From Planctomycetaceae bacterium (GTDB lineage Bacteria > Planctomycetota > Planctomycetia > Pirellulales > Pirellulaceae), in contig JAEUIQ010000050.1 in assembly GCA_016794985.1 (NCBI GenBank), positions 1 to 34,952 on the forward strand: DNA of 34,952 bases, written 5' to 3'. Each line of letters begins with the position of its first letter. Positions within the stretch are counted from its first letter, which is position 1. The notes beneath the pieces were generated by a model. That model made no database searches. It saw only the letters and a list, made by a program, of their open reading frames with translations, and had not been told where the DNA came from. Positions 7,076 through 16,564 of this stretch are shown here, one piece after another. Position numbers and translations under genes: made by a program.

Positions 7076-9964
7076 CTACGACTTGCGCCGCGAGTTGGCT
7101 TGGTTGATCAGGCGGACCAAGACCACCCAAATCCCAATCACCAATGCGGGAAGCGGTGACATAAACACAGCAAAGAACCGCGCCCACTGTTCCTGCGAGA
7201 CAATGATTTTTTTCTCATTGACTTCCAGGCTCTTGATCTCTTGTCGAAACGCTTTTTCTAGCTTCTCGACTTCGCGGTTGATTTGCTTTTGTTCTTCGGA
7301 GGCGGCCGTAGCGACCAATTGCAAACGCTGCCCTATCGAAAGATCTTGATTTTCTTGCAAGGCCTTGGTCTTCTCATCCAACTTCGCTTGCGCTTCATCT
7401 AACTTGACCTGCAACTCACGTTCCAGTTCGCCCTGGCGTTGCTCACGCTGAAGTCGAGCGGCGATGCGAACGTCTTCAATCTTTTCCAGCGGACGTGATT
7501 TTGGACGCCGACCACGCATGGCAATAAACGAGTCACCTTGATTTTCAACCAGATTCTCAATCGCGTTTTGCAATAGAATGAAGTTGTCCAATCCCGACTT
7601 GATGTTATCGGCACACTCGTAGGCCAGGTCGGAAACAAAGTCCGTGTCGCAGATAAAAATCACTCGGCGAGGTTCGGCCTCGGTCCCGGTCACTTTGGCG
7701 GCAGCAACCAAACCTTCCTTTTCAATAACGTCCGTGGCATTTTCGGAGAATACTCGCTCGGCAAAACCCGTATAAGGATTGACCTGGTCCGTCTTTTGCT
7801 CGACTGTTCGACCAGTGGCTCGATCGAATCCTCGACGGACAGACTGCAGATTTTCCGAGTACTGTTCGTAGCCCAACGAATACCCCGGTGCATCCGTGCT
7901 CACTAACGGTTGAAACTGAAACTTCTTCGAAGCTTCCTGAGCGATCGCACCCGAGTACATGAACAACAACTCGCGCAACCCAGCACTCACGATCGCTTGC
8001 GGGTTGAAGTTGGTTTGTTGATTGGTATTGCGAAAGAAAACCAATGCACGCTTGCGATCGCCATAGCCTTCAGGCCAAGCAGCAGAACCTTCCATCATCG
8101 GCATTTGCAACATCGGAAATTCAAACGACGCTGGCTCACTCGCGGAATTTGCGATGATCGTGCTCGGGTTCCACGACAGACCCAAAGCGGTGGCCAAACG
8201 ATTCATATCAGCCTTGGGACTCATCGACGAATTGAGAACCCCAAACGGAGACTGCGGTGTCAATCGCGGTTGCGACGGAGACCGCAACAAACCGAACTGC
8301 CCCCCCGTCACGTACGTGGGCCAAAAAAATGGAACCGGATCATCAAGGATCAGCACCGGTTTACCAAATTTGATGTACTCGATAAGACTGTCGAGCGTCG
8401 CGTCGTCAAGACTTGATACCCCGGCTACCAATAATACATCCGGCAACTTGACTTCTTTGATCGCGGTGGTGCGGGCTTCGTCCAATGTTCGATGGGTCAG
8501 CCCTCGAGTCGCTGCCGTCGCAGCATCGATACTCGACATCATCGAGTCTGCAAAATCCTTGAGCAGGCCAGCATTCACACGACGGATTTTGTAGAACTTC
8601 TCCAGTTCTTTTTTCGTTCGTCCGAATCCCAAATCCACCACTTGGCCTTGCATTTCCAAGCCCGCAAAATGCATGTCCGTGTCCAGGACGCCAATCGTCA
8701 ACCGATTGTTCTTGTTGGACAAAATTGAAATCGCGCGAGTGATCTCATATTCAATCGATGTTTGCTCAGAAAATTTCGGCAAAATCGTCTCGCCGTTCGC
8801 GGTCCGAACAATCGCACCTAGAAAAATCTCTTGCTGCACATTTTTTCCACCGATCGAAGTCTGGGTGCTGATTGGCTCGATTCCCAACTCTTCGGCTTGC
8901 GTGGCTTCGTCGCTGGTCGCGTCAGGAACCACCACCTTCCGCAAGACCACCTGACCACCGCCCAATCGTTCGTATTGGGACAACAAGGTTTCCAGTAGTT
9001 TCTTCGTAGGAACAAACTCGGCTGGTACTTCCGCGCTAATGTACGCTTCAATCGTGACTTGACCGGTCGATTCGTCGACGTTTTGAATCGTTGCCAAAGT
9101 CGTTTTGTCTAACGTGTACAATCGCTCACTGGTTAAATCCAGATAAGCAGGAAAACGATTACTCAATCGCTCCATCAAGAAGAAACCGGCCACGACCAAC
9201 GTCAAGAATGCTACCGAACGAACTGCAAAGTTGAGCGACATGAACGGTTTGCCGAACCGCGCCCAGAATCTTTGCGAAATCACGATGTGATTCAAATACA
9301 AAAACAACGCCACCAAACCGCCGAAATAAAACAACCCGGTAAACGTCACGATTCCATTGGCGTATTGATTCAATTGCGTTTGAATGGTTAGCAAGTCCAA
9401 GTACGGCACGCCCTGCAAGAAATAGTTGCTCAAGACCGGCAGCGAGCAAAACAGCATCCCCAGCACAAACGCAACGGCCGAGTCGCGAGTCAACGAAGAG
9501 GCAAACAGCCCGATACTCAACAACGCCATGCCTGCCAAGAAATAGCCATAGTACGTGCTAACAACAACGCTCCAGTCCGGTTGGCCGAGTGATGCCAAGG
9601 GGATCAATTGCGTCAACGAAAACAACAGAGCGACGGCATACACCGCGCTCACCGCCAAGTACTTGCCGAGCAAAATCTCCCAAGTACTCGCTGGCAACGT
9701 GAACAACAAGACATCCGTGCCCGACCGGTGCTCTTCCGCCCACGCGCCCATCGTGATCGCGGGGATCAGGAACAGCAACAGCCAAGAATACACTTGGCTC
9801 AATTCGTCAAGCGACGCATAGTTGTTGGCAAAAAACGACTGGCTAAAAGTCAGCAAAGCGCACAACGTCACAAAGGCGACAATAATCAAATAGCCCAACA
9901 TGCCCGAAAAATAGGACTTCACGTTGCGCCAGAAAATCCAACCAATCACAGAAGGTCGTATCAT
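7076..9964 (-). CDS. Fused GldF-like ABC permease and GldG auxiliary domain protein
   Basis: A 962-residue fusion. Residues ~1-235 form a six-helix ABC-2-type permease (GldF-like; for example GYLIIVAFVTLCALLTFSQSF and LLLFLIPAITMGAWAEEHRSGT). A further membrane helix at ~245-265 (AVRSVAFLTLVVAGFFLM) is followed by a GldG/ABC-auxiliary extracytoplasmic domain to ~700. The rest is a long charged coiled coil (~800-905, QREQRQGELERELQVKLDEA) and a final helix (LPALVIGIWVVLVRLI). I chose the ATG at 9964: GCAGGAG lies 10-16 nt before it, while a TTG at 9985 would overlap that ribosome site. The gene begins 7 nt after the ABC ATPase stop, so translation is probably coupled. In Flavobacterium, GldA, GldF and GldG are separate proteins needed for gliding. 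Gliding is not implied here; homologues are widespread with unknown substrates. Confidence 0.9.
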   Translation of the reverse strand: MIRPSVIGWIFWRNVKSYFSGMLGYLIIVAFVTLCALLTFSQSFFANNYASLDELSQVYSWLLLFLIPAITMGAWAEEHRSGTDVLLFTLPASTWEILLGKYLAVSAVYAVALLFSLTQLIPLASLGQPDWSVVVSTYYGYFLAGMALLSIGLFASSLTRDSAVAFVLGMLFCSLPVLSNYFLQGVPYLDLLTIQTQLNQYANGIVTFTGLFYFGGLVALFLYLNHIVISQRFWARFGKPFMSLNFAVRSVAFLTLVVAGFFLMERLSNRFPAYLDLTSERLYTLDKTTLATIQNVDESTGQVTIEAYISAEVPAEFVPTKKLLETLLSQYERLGGGQVVLRKVVVPDATSDEATQAEELGIEPISTQTSIGGKNVQQEIFLGAIVRTANGETILPKFSEQTSIEYEITRAISILSNKNNRLTIGVLDTDMHFAGLEMQGQVVDLGFGRTKKELEKFYKIRRVNAGLLKDFADSMMSSIDAATAATRGLTHRTLDEARTTAIKEVKLPDVLLVAGVSSLDDATLDSLIEYIKFGKPVLILDDPVPFFWPTYVTGGQFGLLRSPSQPRLTPQSPFGVLNSSMSPKADMNRLATALGLSWNPSTIIANSASEPASFEFPMLQMPMMEGSAAWPEGYGDRKRALVFFRNTNQQTNFNPQAIVSAGLRELLFMYSGAIAQEASKKFQFQPLVSTDAPGYSLGYEQYSENLQSVRRGFDRATGRTVEQKTDQVNPYTGFAERVFSENATDVIEKEGLVAAAKVTGTEAEPRRVIFICDTDFVSDLAYECADNIKSGLDNFILLQNAIENLVENQGDSFIAMRGRRPKSRPLEKIEDVRIAARLQREQRQGELERELQVKLDEAQAKLDEKTKALQENQDLSIGQRLQLVATAASEEQKQINREVEKLEKAFRQEIKSLEVNEKKIIVSQEQWARFFAVFMSPLPALVIGIWVVLVRLINQANSRRKS

Positions 9965-9971
9965 GATGCTT

Positions 9972-10748
9972 TTATACTCCTGCAAATCCAGTCAAAGAAT
10001 GGAAGCTGCGTTCCAATTGCTGAGCCGCGCCCATTTCCGCCAGCGGGCCATCAAAGACGATCCGCCCCTCGTTGATCAAGATCACCCGCGAACAAATGGC
10101 TTCGACTTCTTGAAGCACATGCGTGGACAACAAGACCGTCTTGGTTCGCCCCAAGTCCGCAATCAACCGCCGCACACCAACCAATTGATTCGGATCCAGA
10201 CCACTCGTGGGCTCGTCCAAAATCAAGATTTCAGGATCATGAATCAGCGCTTGGGCCATACCAACACGTTGGCGAAAACCGCGAGATAGCTGTCGGATCG
10301 ACTTGTGCCAGACTTCCGATAGATCGCATTTTTCCGTGACAAACTCCAAACGGTCCCGCAAGCGCGCCCCTGACAAGCCGCGCACGCGACCAAAGTAATT
10401 CAAACTGCCGGCGGGAGTCATCTCGTCATAAAGAGGTCCATTTTCTGGCAGGTAACCTATTCGCTGCGCCGCCGCAATCCGATCGTCCTCCAAATTCTTC
10501 CCGCCAATCACAACCTCACCCGAAGTTGGCGCAAGATAACCGGTGATGATTTTCATCGTAGTCGATTTACCGGCTCCATTCGGTCCAAGGAACCCGCATA
10601 CCTGACTGCGCGGAACTTGAAATGACACGTCGCGGACCGCCGCAAACCCGCCATAGTACATGTTGAGATTGCGAACCTCGATCATCCAATCTTGGGAGGT
10701 TCGGTCCGAACCGTCCCGGGAACCAGCAGACGTCTTTTTCTTGCTCAT
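9972..10748 (-). CDS. ABC transporter ATP-binding protein, GldA-like
   Basis: A 258-residue ABC ATPase. Walker A is GPNGAGKST (55-63), the signature is LSRGFRQRVGMAQAL (154-168), Walker B is ILILDEPTSGLD (174-185), and the switch histidine is H210 in LLSTHVLQEVEAIC. The LSRGF(R)Q form replaces canonical LSGGQ and is usual for the GldA-like/ABC-2 export branch. The first ~20 residues (MSKKKTSAGSRDG) are a basic, low-complexity lead that is extra to the family core. It is the first gene of the minus-strand run and the energy-supplying subunit for the permease encoded 7 nt downstream. A GAGAAG ribosome-site-like sequence precedes the ATG. Confidence 0.93.
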   Translation of the reverse strand: MSKKKTSAGSRDGSDRTSQDWMIEVRNLNMYYGGFAAVRDVSFQVPRSQVCGFLGPNGAGKSTTMKIITGYLAPTSGEVVIGGKNLEDDRIAAAQRIGYLPENGPLYDEMTPAGSLNYFGRVRGLSGARLRDRLEFVTEKCDLSEVWHKSIRQLSRGFRQRVGMAQALIHDPEILILDEPTSGLDPNQLVGVRRLIADLGRTKTVLLSTHVLQEVEAICSRVILINEGRIVFDGPLAEMGAAQQLERSFHSLTGFAGV

Positions 10749-11608
10749 CTACTTCTCACTCTCGAAAATCGCGAAAATCTTGGGGCTTGTCCTCCCCCGC
10801 ATCAATCAGGGACTCTCATGGCCCTCGGAAGGACGCCCAACGTGGGCACTGATTATCAATTTGTCCGCATTTTGTACAACCGGGTGCTATCGGCACGAAT
10901 ATGGCGATCGATATGCGAGTTCGAATCGTTGGAGAATCACACGAATCCCTTTCAACAAAGAAGGGTCATTGGCAATTTCCAGGTGCCACGAACAGTGAAA
11001 AACACACGGCTTTTACGCCTCAGCGGACGGCACTCGGAACGTGCCAACTACCCCAAGCTCTCGGAGCGCGCATGCCAACACAACGGTCGACCTTGTCAAA
11101 AAGAATCGCCGTCAAGCGGAATCACCGCGTACCTCGACGGACCTGAAGCGGCCGATCGGCGCATCCCCAGCGTTTGAGGCGTCAGTACTCGCCCACCGGC
11201 ACTGGCCATCATTCCGAGCCCACGATGGGCCGAGCGTTCCAACCCGCAGGTCCCCTGTATTCTGTGGCATCCGCGGTCTAGTTGCCGAACTTGCCGATCT
11301 CTTGCACGCTCCAATTTCTAACCGGCAGGCCCGTCCCAATGGGCGACGGACGATCAACAACCCTGGGGATTTGTCACTCCGGACAAGATGGAAACTTCGC
11401 CAGAACGGGCACCGCGAATCTTGTCCGGCAACACGAATAGAAGCCCGCATGAAACCCGCAGCGACTCCCGACTTGAGGTTGATAGAAAAGCGACACGAAT
11501 GATCCAAGGATTGCCGCGCCGGCAATTTCGGGCGACAATCAGTCGCGCCAAATCTCCCGCCGCGAGAGCCGACTCCCGGATCCCGCTTCTATTGGCCTCG
11601 AGAAGTTC
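10749..11608. other. Long gene-free stretch between ABC operon and CorA
   Basis: About 860 bp between two divergently transcribed genes. Several open frames exist on both strands, but none gives a recognisable protein or a good start, and those on the minus strand at 11354-11950 shadow the CorA gene. Small inverted repeats are seen: GCCCA/TGGGC (10835-10839 with 10843-10847), and ATTGCCG/CGGCAAT (11510-11516 with 11520-11526), which is about 80 nt upstream of CorA and runs into TTT. The stretch must hold the promoters for the ABC operon and CorA, but I could not place them. No known riboswitch pattern was recognised. Confidence 0.5.
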
Positions 11609-12748
11609 ATGAGCAAGAATCATCACCGCAAGAAACTTCGCCACAGCCATCGCCGCCGAGTTCCCCCTGGTACCGAACCCGGAACCCTCACTTCGAATCC
11701 CTCGGACCCTTTGCCCGAGTTGATGCAGACCATTTACAGCCGTGAAGCCATCCGTGAATTCGCGTGGCAGAGCCCCACTCAATTGCAATCTCGACAGGTC
11801 AGTTCCGAGATCGAATGGATCAACCTGGAAGGGGTCGGGAATGCCCAAGCGGTACAAAGCGTCGGGAACCGATTCGGGCTGCACCTGTTGGCCATGGAAG
11901 ACGTCGTCAATCCGCATCAGCGGCCGAAGTTCGATGACTACCAAGACCATTTGTTCCTGATTCTGCGCATGCCCGTGGCACTAACCTCTGAAGTTGAACC
12001 TCACGAACGTCGATTCCAATTCGAGCAGGTGGCGCTGGCTTTTGGTCGCCAGTTTGTCGTCACCTTTCAAGAGTTTCCGGGCGACACCTTTGATTCCGTA
12101 CGCAAACGCCTGCGATCCGAAAACAGTCTCGTGCGCACGCGAGGTTCGGACTACTTGGTTTATTCGCTCCTCGATTCCGTGGTCGATGCTTATTTTCCAA
12201 TTCTCGAACACTATGGCGAATTGGTCGAAGAGTTGGAAGTGAAAGTTGTCGAACGCCCAACCGCCAACCACATCTTGCAGATCCACGCCCTAAAACGTGA
12301 CTTGTTGTCGATCCGGCGAGCCCTGTGGCCCATGCGAGATTTGTTGGCCGCGATGAGTCGAGACGACAGCCCTCTGATCACCGATGCGACACGACTTTAC
12401 TTGAGAGATTGTCACGACCATACCATTCAGCTTCTCGATATGGTCGAGACTTACCGAGAAATCGCCACGGGCCTGATCGACGTCCATTTGTCGAGCGTAA
12501 GCAATCGTCTCAGTGAAGTCATGAAAGTATTGACCATCATTGCGACCATTTTTATTCCATTAACATTTATCTCTGGAATCTATGGCATGAATTTCGATAC
12601 AGAGGCGGGGCCGTGGAACATGCCCGAGCTAAAGTCTCCCTACGGCTACGTCTCCGTCTTGGTGGTGATGGCACTGATCGCCACCGGACTGGTCGCGTGG
12701 TTCTATCAACGCGGTTGGTTAGGGCAAAACGTATCCAACGAAGAGTAG
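11609..12748 (+). CDS. corA: CorA family magnesium/cobalt transporter
   Basis: A 379-residue CorA-type divalent cation channel. The cytoplasmic domain occupies roughly residues 60-300 (for example WINLEGVGNAQAVQSVGNRFGLH and LLAMEDVVNPHQRPKFDDYQDHLFLILRM). It is followed by the first membrane helix (VLTIIATIFIPLTFISGI), the defining selectivity motif YGMNF (about 325-329), and a second helix (VSVLVVMALIATGLVAWFYQ). Family proteins form pentamers that import Mg2+ and sometimes Co2+ or Ni2+. The ~40-residue Lys/Arg/His-rich N-terminus (MSKNHHRKKLRHSHRRRVPP) is an extension on the core. It may be real, or the true start may be further inside. A GAGAAG ribosome site lies just upstream. It stands alone and converges with the helicase gene. 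Confidence 0.95.
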   Translation: MSKNHHRKKLRHSHRRRVPPGTEPGTLTSNPSDPLPELMQTIYSREAIREFAWQSPTQLQSRQVSSEIEWINLEGVGNAQAVQSVGNRFGLHLLAMEDVVNPHQRPKFDDYQDHLFLILRMPVALTSEVEPHERRFQFEQVALAFGRQFVVTFQEFPGDTFDSVRKRLRSENSLVRTRGSDYLVYSLLDSVVDAYFPILEHYGELVEELEVKVVERPTANHILQIHALKRDLLSIRRALWPMRDLLAAMSRDDSPLITDATRLYLRDCHDHTIQLLDMVETYREIATGLIDVHLSSVSNRLSEVMKVLTIIATIFIPLTFISGIYGMNFDTEAGPWNMPELKSPYGYVSVLVVMALIATGLVAWFYQRGWLGQNVSNEE

Positions 12749-12809
12749 TGTCTGGTCACACGACACTTGACACGGCTTCCTTTCGGCCTCCGGCACCATC
12801 CTTGGCAAC

Positions 12810-14213
12810 TTACCAGCGGCGATAGCGATTGTTTGACATCGACGCCGGTGCCGCCGCGCTCGCCGCCGCCGCTTCGGTTTCAACCGTACGTTCTTGTGGC
12901 TCAAGCGACAAACCAGGGATGTGGTCGCGTTTGAGTAGTTGATTGATTTGCAATTCGATGCTCGTCAAGTCCGCGCCTTGATCCCGCGAAACGAACGTGT
13001 ACGCCACTCCTTCGCGACCCATTCGACCGGTGCGTCCAACTCGGTGGACATAATCTTCTGCCAAAGACGGGACATCAAAATTGATGATATGAGAAACGCT
13101 AGAGACGTCGATACCACGCCCGACCACATCCGTTGCGATCAAAAGCCGTGTTTCGCCAGCCCGAAATTTTTTCATGACGCGCTCGCGAGCATTCTGGGCC
13201 ATGTCGCCATGCAGCGTGGCCAAGCCGTCGTAGCTCTGCATTTTTTCTAAGCGACGAAACAATCGTTCCGTTCCCAACTTGGTCCGACAAAACACGATCG
13301 CCTGGGAAGGTTGCTCTCGTTCCAACAAAGCCACCAATAAATCAAACTTGTTCTCGGCATCGACGGAAAAATAATATTGGTCAATCGTGCGGTTGTCTTG
13401 TTCCGATTTGGGTAAGCAAATCAATTTCGGCTTCTGCATGTACACTTGGGCCAGCTTCAGTATCTCGTCAGGCACGGTCGCACTGAGCAACAGCGTTTGT
13501 CGTTCCGTGGGGCATTTGCGGAGAATCCGTTCGATAGCCGGTCGGAATCCGATGTCCAGCATTCGGTCAGCTTCGTCCAAGACGACGATTTCCAACCGAC
13601 TCAAGTCGATCGACTCTCGCGAGTACAAATCAAGCACGCGGCCCGGTGTCGCCACCACGACCTGGCAACCCTCTTTCAATTGCCTTTGTTGCGTTCGAAT
13701 GTTGACCCCACCATACACCGCCAGGCAGCGCACGTTTTGACCCTGTCCCAATTTATTGATCTCTCCAGAAACCTGGGTGGCCAACTCGCGCGTTGGAACC
13801 AAGATCAATGCCTGCGGCAGTTTCTTGCGCCGCTCATTGTCGCGTTCCGAGCCCCCGTCTTCTTGCAAACGGGCCAAAATCGGCAATGCAAAAGCCGCTG
13901 TCTTCCCCGACCCGGTCTGGGCCTGCCCAACCAGATCGTAACCTTGTAGCGCCAACGGCACCAAGCTCGTTTGAATGGCTGTGGGCGTCGTGTATCCAGC
14001 CGCCTGAACTGCCGCCAAAATCGACGGCGGTAACCCCATCGAATCGAAGGCTTTCGCCAGCTTCAGCTTTTTGCGATGCGTTCCCGGTTCGTCGGAAACC
14101 CGAGGTGCCGCGCTTCCCGCCATCGCTGCCGTCGGGGGCGCCGAACGAAATCCAGGACGAGAGCCGTTTCTTGATCCAGAACGGGGGCCGGAGCGGGAAT
14201 TCGGGCGGTTCAT
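12810..14213 (-). CDS. DEAD-box RNA helicase
   Basis: A 467-residue ATP-dependent RNA helicase (superfamily 2). Seen in order: Q-motif region around F56-Q81, motif I AQTGSGKT (98-105), PTRELATQ (140-147), ATPGR (188-192), DEAD (213-216), SAT (244-246), and the late motif HRVGRTGRMG. The start I use is the ATG at 14213 (MNRPNSRSGPRSGSRNGSRP). The frame stays open 96 nt further up to a GTG, but the Arg/Ser/Gly-rich start looks like a typical low-complexity RNA-binding extension. No strong ribosome site is visible at either. The tail is Ala-rich and ends NNRYRRW. It probably unwinds structured RNA in ribosome assembly or mRNA turnover; the exact paralogue (RhlE-like is my best guess) cannot be settled here. 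Confidence 0.95.
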   Translation of the reverse strand: MNRPNSRSGPRSGSRNGSRPGFRSAPPTAAMAGSAAPRVSDEPGTHRKKLKLAKAFDSMGLPPSILAAVQAAGYTTPTAIQTSLVPLALQGYDLVGQAQTGSGKTAAFALPILARLQEDGGSERDNERRKKLPQALILVPTRELATQVSGEINKLGQGQNVRCLAVYGGVNIRTQQRQLKEGCQVVVATPGRVLDLYSRESIDLSRLEIVVLDEADRMLDIGFRPAIERILRKCPTERQTLLLSATVPDEILKLAQVYMQKPKLICLPKSEQDNRTIDQYYFSVDAENKFDLLVALLEREQPSQAIVFCRTKLGTERLFRRLEKMQSYDGLATLHGDMAQNARERVMKKFRAGETRLLIATDVVGRGIDVSSVSHIINFDVPSLAEDYVHRVGRTGRMGREGVAYTFVSRDQGADLTSIELQINQLLKRDHIPGLSLEPQERTVETEAAAASAAAPASMSNNRYRRW

Positions 14214-14338
14214 GCAATGCTTGGGGTATGTCGTCCAGGGGAAGATGTCGCTTAGGATTGTAATCGACACTGCCTCCCCTGGGCAGTCCTCTGGAAGACC
14301 ATCGACCACGTTTGAGGCAGATGGTCTCAGAAAAAAAG

Positions 14339-16564
14339 TTACTGCTTCAACTTGTCGCGCATTTCTTGCAGTCGCTTGGCTCGCTGTTCATCACTTTCAA
14401 AAGCATCTGCCAACCGCGTACGCAAACTCGTGACGATGGCCTCGCGATCCTGGACACCTTCCGGTGAACCAAGTCGCGTGAAAGTCGCCACCACCGGCTC
14501 GAATGCCAGTGCCGGAGCGACGCCATTTGGCGCGATATTCCCAACTCCAAGCTGAAGGCCCTGGACCATTCTTATGAACATTTCGATCTGCTGCAGTTGC
14601 TGGATCAACATTTGTTGCGCCATGAAATCCGGATCCGCCAGATTTCGCCGATTTCGATTGCCGCGCCTCTGCTCACGCTGAGCCTGAAGTTGTTGCAATT
14701 CGGCTGCCAATTCTTGCTTAATCCTCGCCAGCTCCTCTAGGTTGTCTAAATTAACGACCTCTCCATTCAAGTTCAATTGACCTGCAAACTGACGGATCAA
14801 TTCGTCATTGAAGGGCCCACTCGCCGCGAGCCCTCGTCCTAGCTTGGCCCATAACTCAGGAAATGTCGGTAGCAAGTCACCGGCAAATTGAATCTCGCGA
14901 TTCAGGCCCGGCCGGTTGCGATTGGTCGCTTTCAAAGCCTCCAACCGCGAAACGACCTCGCCCCAATCGCGCTCAAAATCTGCCGGTGCTTCACGCATGC
15001 GCCGGACAGCCGTTTGGAGCGTCGGGCCAAATACTTCCACCGAAGAGGTCTGCATTGGAATTTGCAGAGCCACAATCTGGCCAATAAACTGGCCGTCACG
15101 ATGCACCAGAGCAGCCGCTCCAGGTCTCGAATCCTCCCCAATACCCGGCGGCAGGAATTGCCCAGCGTACAGGCCATCCTGGCTCAACGTTTCGGTCAAA
15201 CCAAGTCCCGACCGGGGCGTTAATTGAGCTGCGCCATGGAGCACTTCCAAGCCAGTGCCAAATTCGCGCGAAGTGCTGACAAAAAAAACGGTCGAATTCT
15301 TGAGGGCTAACTCGAAACTGTCTGTCGCCACCGTAAAGTCGATCGGAGCGGCCAGGTCTTTCGACTCGATCAGAAAATGGCCCTCGACCAAGTTCAATTT
15401 GTTCGCCGAAACAAATTGAAAGGCGGCGGGAGCCTCCATTCCAATTGACAAACCATTGTCCAAAATCAACTGGGCTTCACCAAGGACCAACCGGACCAAA
15501 CGAGCATTGTTCTCCGCCGCATCGTCATCTGGCTCGACTGGGATCATCCAGGCTCCCGGTTCCGCTTGCCATTGCGCATCTCGTCCGGACATCAATTGAC
15601 CATTCGGGATCTTGGTCAGCTGAGGACCTGCCGGAATGGGTGCCGTGTCTTTGATAAAGTTCGGCTCTTCTTCAACCGAGCCACGAATCACTCGCGGAAA
15701 ATCCTCCGGCCCACGTTTCATAGCCATAATTGGCCCCGGCTCATCAGCCCGCACCGGACCTCCCGCGTCGGTACCCATTTGGCGTGGTGGTTCGATTGGG
15801 CCGCCGTCGATCCATTTGGCGATCGAGTGGTCATCGCGACCAAGATCCGCTTGGAGTCCCGGATTTGCATCGCCCGGATTTGCATCGCCCGAATTTGCAT
15901 GCATGGCGTCTTGTGGGTTGGGCTCACCACTACCCGACCGGTCGTCGCCAACGGCATTTCCCGCGCCGGCGAGCACCGAGTCCGATCCATTGCCGTCATT
16001 GCGAAACAGCCACCAGGCCCCCAGAACCATCGACAATAACAGCGTCATCGCCGCGACCAAATGCGGCAGCCGACGAACCAAGTAGAATGACGGGGGCCGA
16101 TCGGCAGGCGACTCGCAAATCGGCGGCGGTTGAACCGCAACTGGCGGAGCCGCCAGCGGCTCTTCAAACGTGATCCCCTCATCCAAATCGAAGACCGGCG
16201 GCGAGACAGCGAGCATGTTCAATGCGCCACGGTGCCGTGCCAAGTTTTCGTCGGCTTCCAGGCAGACTGGCCCCGGTTGTGGAACCACCAATCCGTTCAC
16301 TGCACCCAAACATCGATCCACAAACTCGGCTTCGGTCAGGTTGCCAAAGGCAGTTTCCGGCAATGACCCCAAGACCGTCGCCATCGCCGGCTGGGCGGCG
16401 TAGTGATCCAACAGACATTGGTGCACTCGGGCATCCGCGGCCAACGTGTCGGCCAATTCCGGGCTCGATTCCAGGTGCCCGCGCAACCTTTCGTGATCCG
16501 ACGCCGGCAGTTGTCCCTGCAAGAATAATGTCCAATGTTCGCGTACTTCAGGCGATATCTTCAT
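14339..16564 (-). CDS. FecR domain membrane protein, partner of the ECF sigma factor
   Basis: A 741-residue protein. The cytoplasmic part (1-165) begins MKISPEVREHWTLFLQGQLP, like the N-terminal sigma-interacting segment of anti-sigma/FecR proteins. One membrane helix lies at about 167-187 (LPHLVAAMTLLLSMVLGAWWLF). The outside part has an Asp/Asn/Pro/Gly-rich linker with a DANPG repeat, then a FecR-like beta-rich region (~350-460; LVRLVLGEAQLILDNGLSI, FVSANKLNLVEGHFLIES). The last ~200 residues have a Gln-rich coiled coil (ARIKQELAAELQQLQAQREQ). Its ATG overlaps the sigma gene's TGA by 4 nt (ATGA), so the two are translationally coupled. It probably holds or activates the sigma factor in response to an envelope signal. 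It is about twice the usual FecR length, so the C-terminal part probably has an added role. Confidence 0.82.
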   Translation of the reverse strand: MKISPEVREHWTLFLQGQLPASDHERLRGHLESSPELADTLAADARVHQCLLDHYAAQPAMATVLGSLPETAFGNLTEAEFVDRCLGAVNGLVVPQPGPVCLEADENLARHRGALNMLAVSPPVFDLDEGITFEEPLAAPPVAVQPPPICESPADRPPSFYLVRRLPHLVAAMTLLLSMVLGAWWLFRNDGNGSDSVLAGAGNAVGDDRSGSGEPNPQDAMHANSGDANPGDANPGLQADLGRDDHSIAKWIDGGPIEPPRQMGTDAGGPVRADEPGPIMAMKRGPEDFPRVIRGSVEEEPNFIKDTAPIPAGPQLTKIPNGQLMSGRDAQWQAEPGAWMIPVEPDDDAAENNARLVRLVLGEAQLILDNGLSIGMEAPAAFQFVSANKLNLVEGHFLIESKDLAAPIDFTVATDSFELALKNSTVFFVSTSREFGTGLEVLHGAAQLTPRSGLGLTETLSQDGLYAGQFLPPGIGEDSRPGAAALVHRDGQFIGQIVALQIPMQTSSVEVFGPTLQTAVRRMREAPADFERDWGEVVSRLEALKATNRNRPGLNREIQFAGDLLPTFPELWAKLGRGLAASGPFNDELIRQFAGQLNLNGEVVNLDNLEELARIKQELAAELQQLQAQREQRRGNRNRRNLADPDFMAQQMLIQQLQQIEMFIRMVQGLQLGVGNIAPNGVAPALAFEPVVATFTRLGSPEGVQDREAIVTSLRTRLADAFESDEQRAKRLQEMRDKLKQ
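15861..15902 (-). repeat. 15-bp in-frame repeat in FecR-domain gene
   Basis: Nearly three copies of GGATTTGCATCGCCC lie head to tail: two perfect copies and one with a single change that is truncated. On the coding strand they encode the repeated GDANP in the flexible linker outside the membrane. Copy number could vary without breaking the frame. Confidence 0.85.

Noticed and set aside
154..10748. Gliding motility or type IX secretion based on the Gld-like genes
   Set aside because: Only the GldA/F/G-like ABC parts are present; no GldJ/K/L/M/N or Spr genes are in the window, and such ABC modules occur in many non-gliding bacteria.
11354..11950. A 198-residue minus-strand frame upstream of and overlapping CorA
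   Set aside because: It is antisense to the CorA N-terminal domain for much of its length and matches nothing I know.
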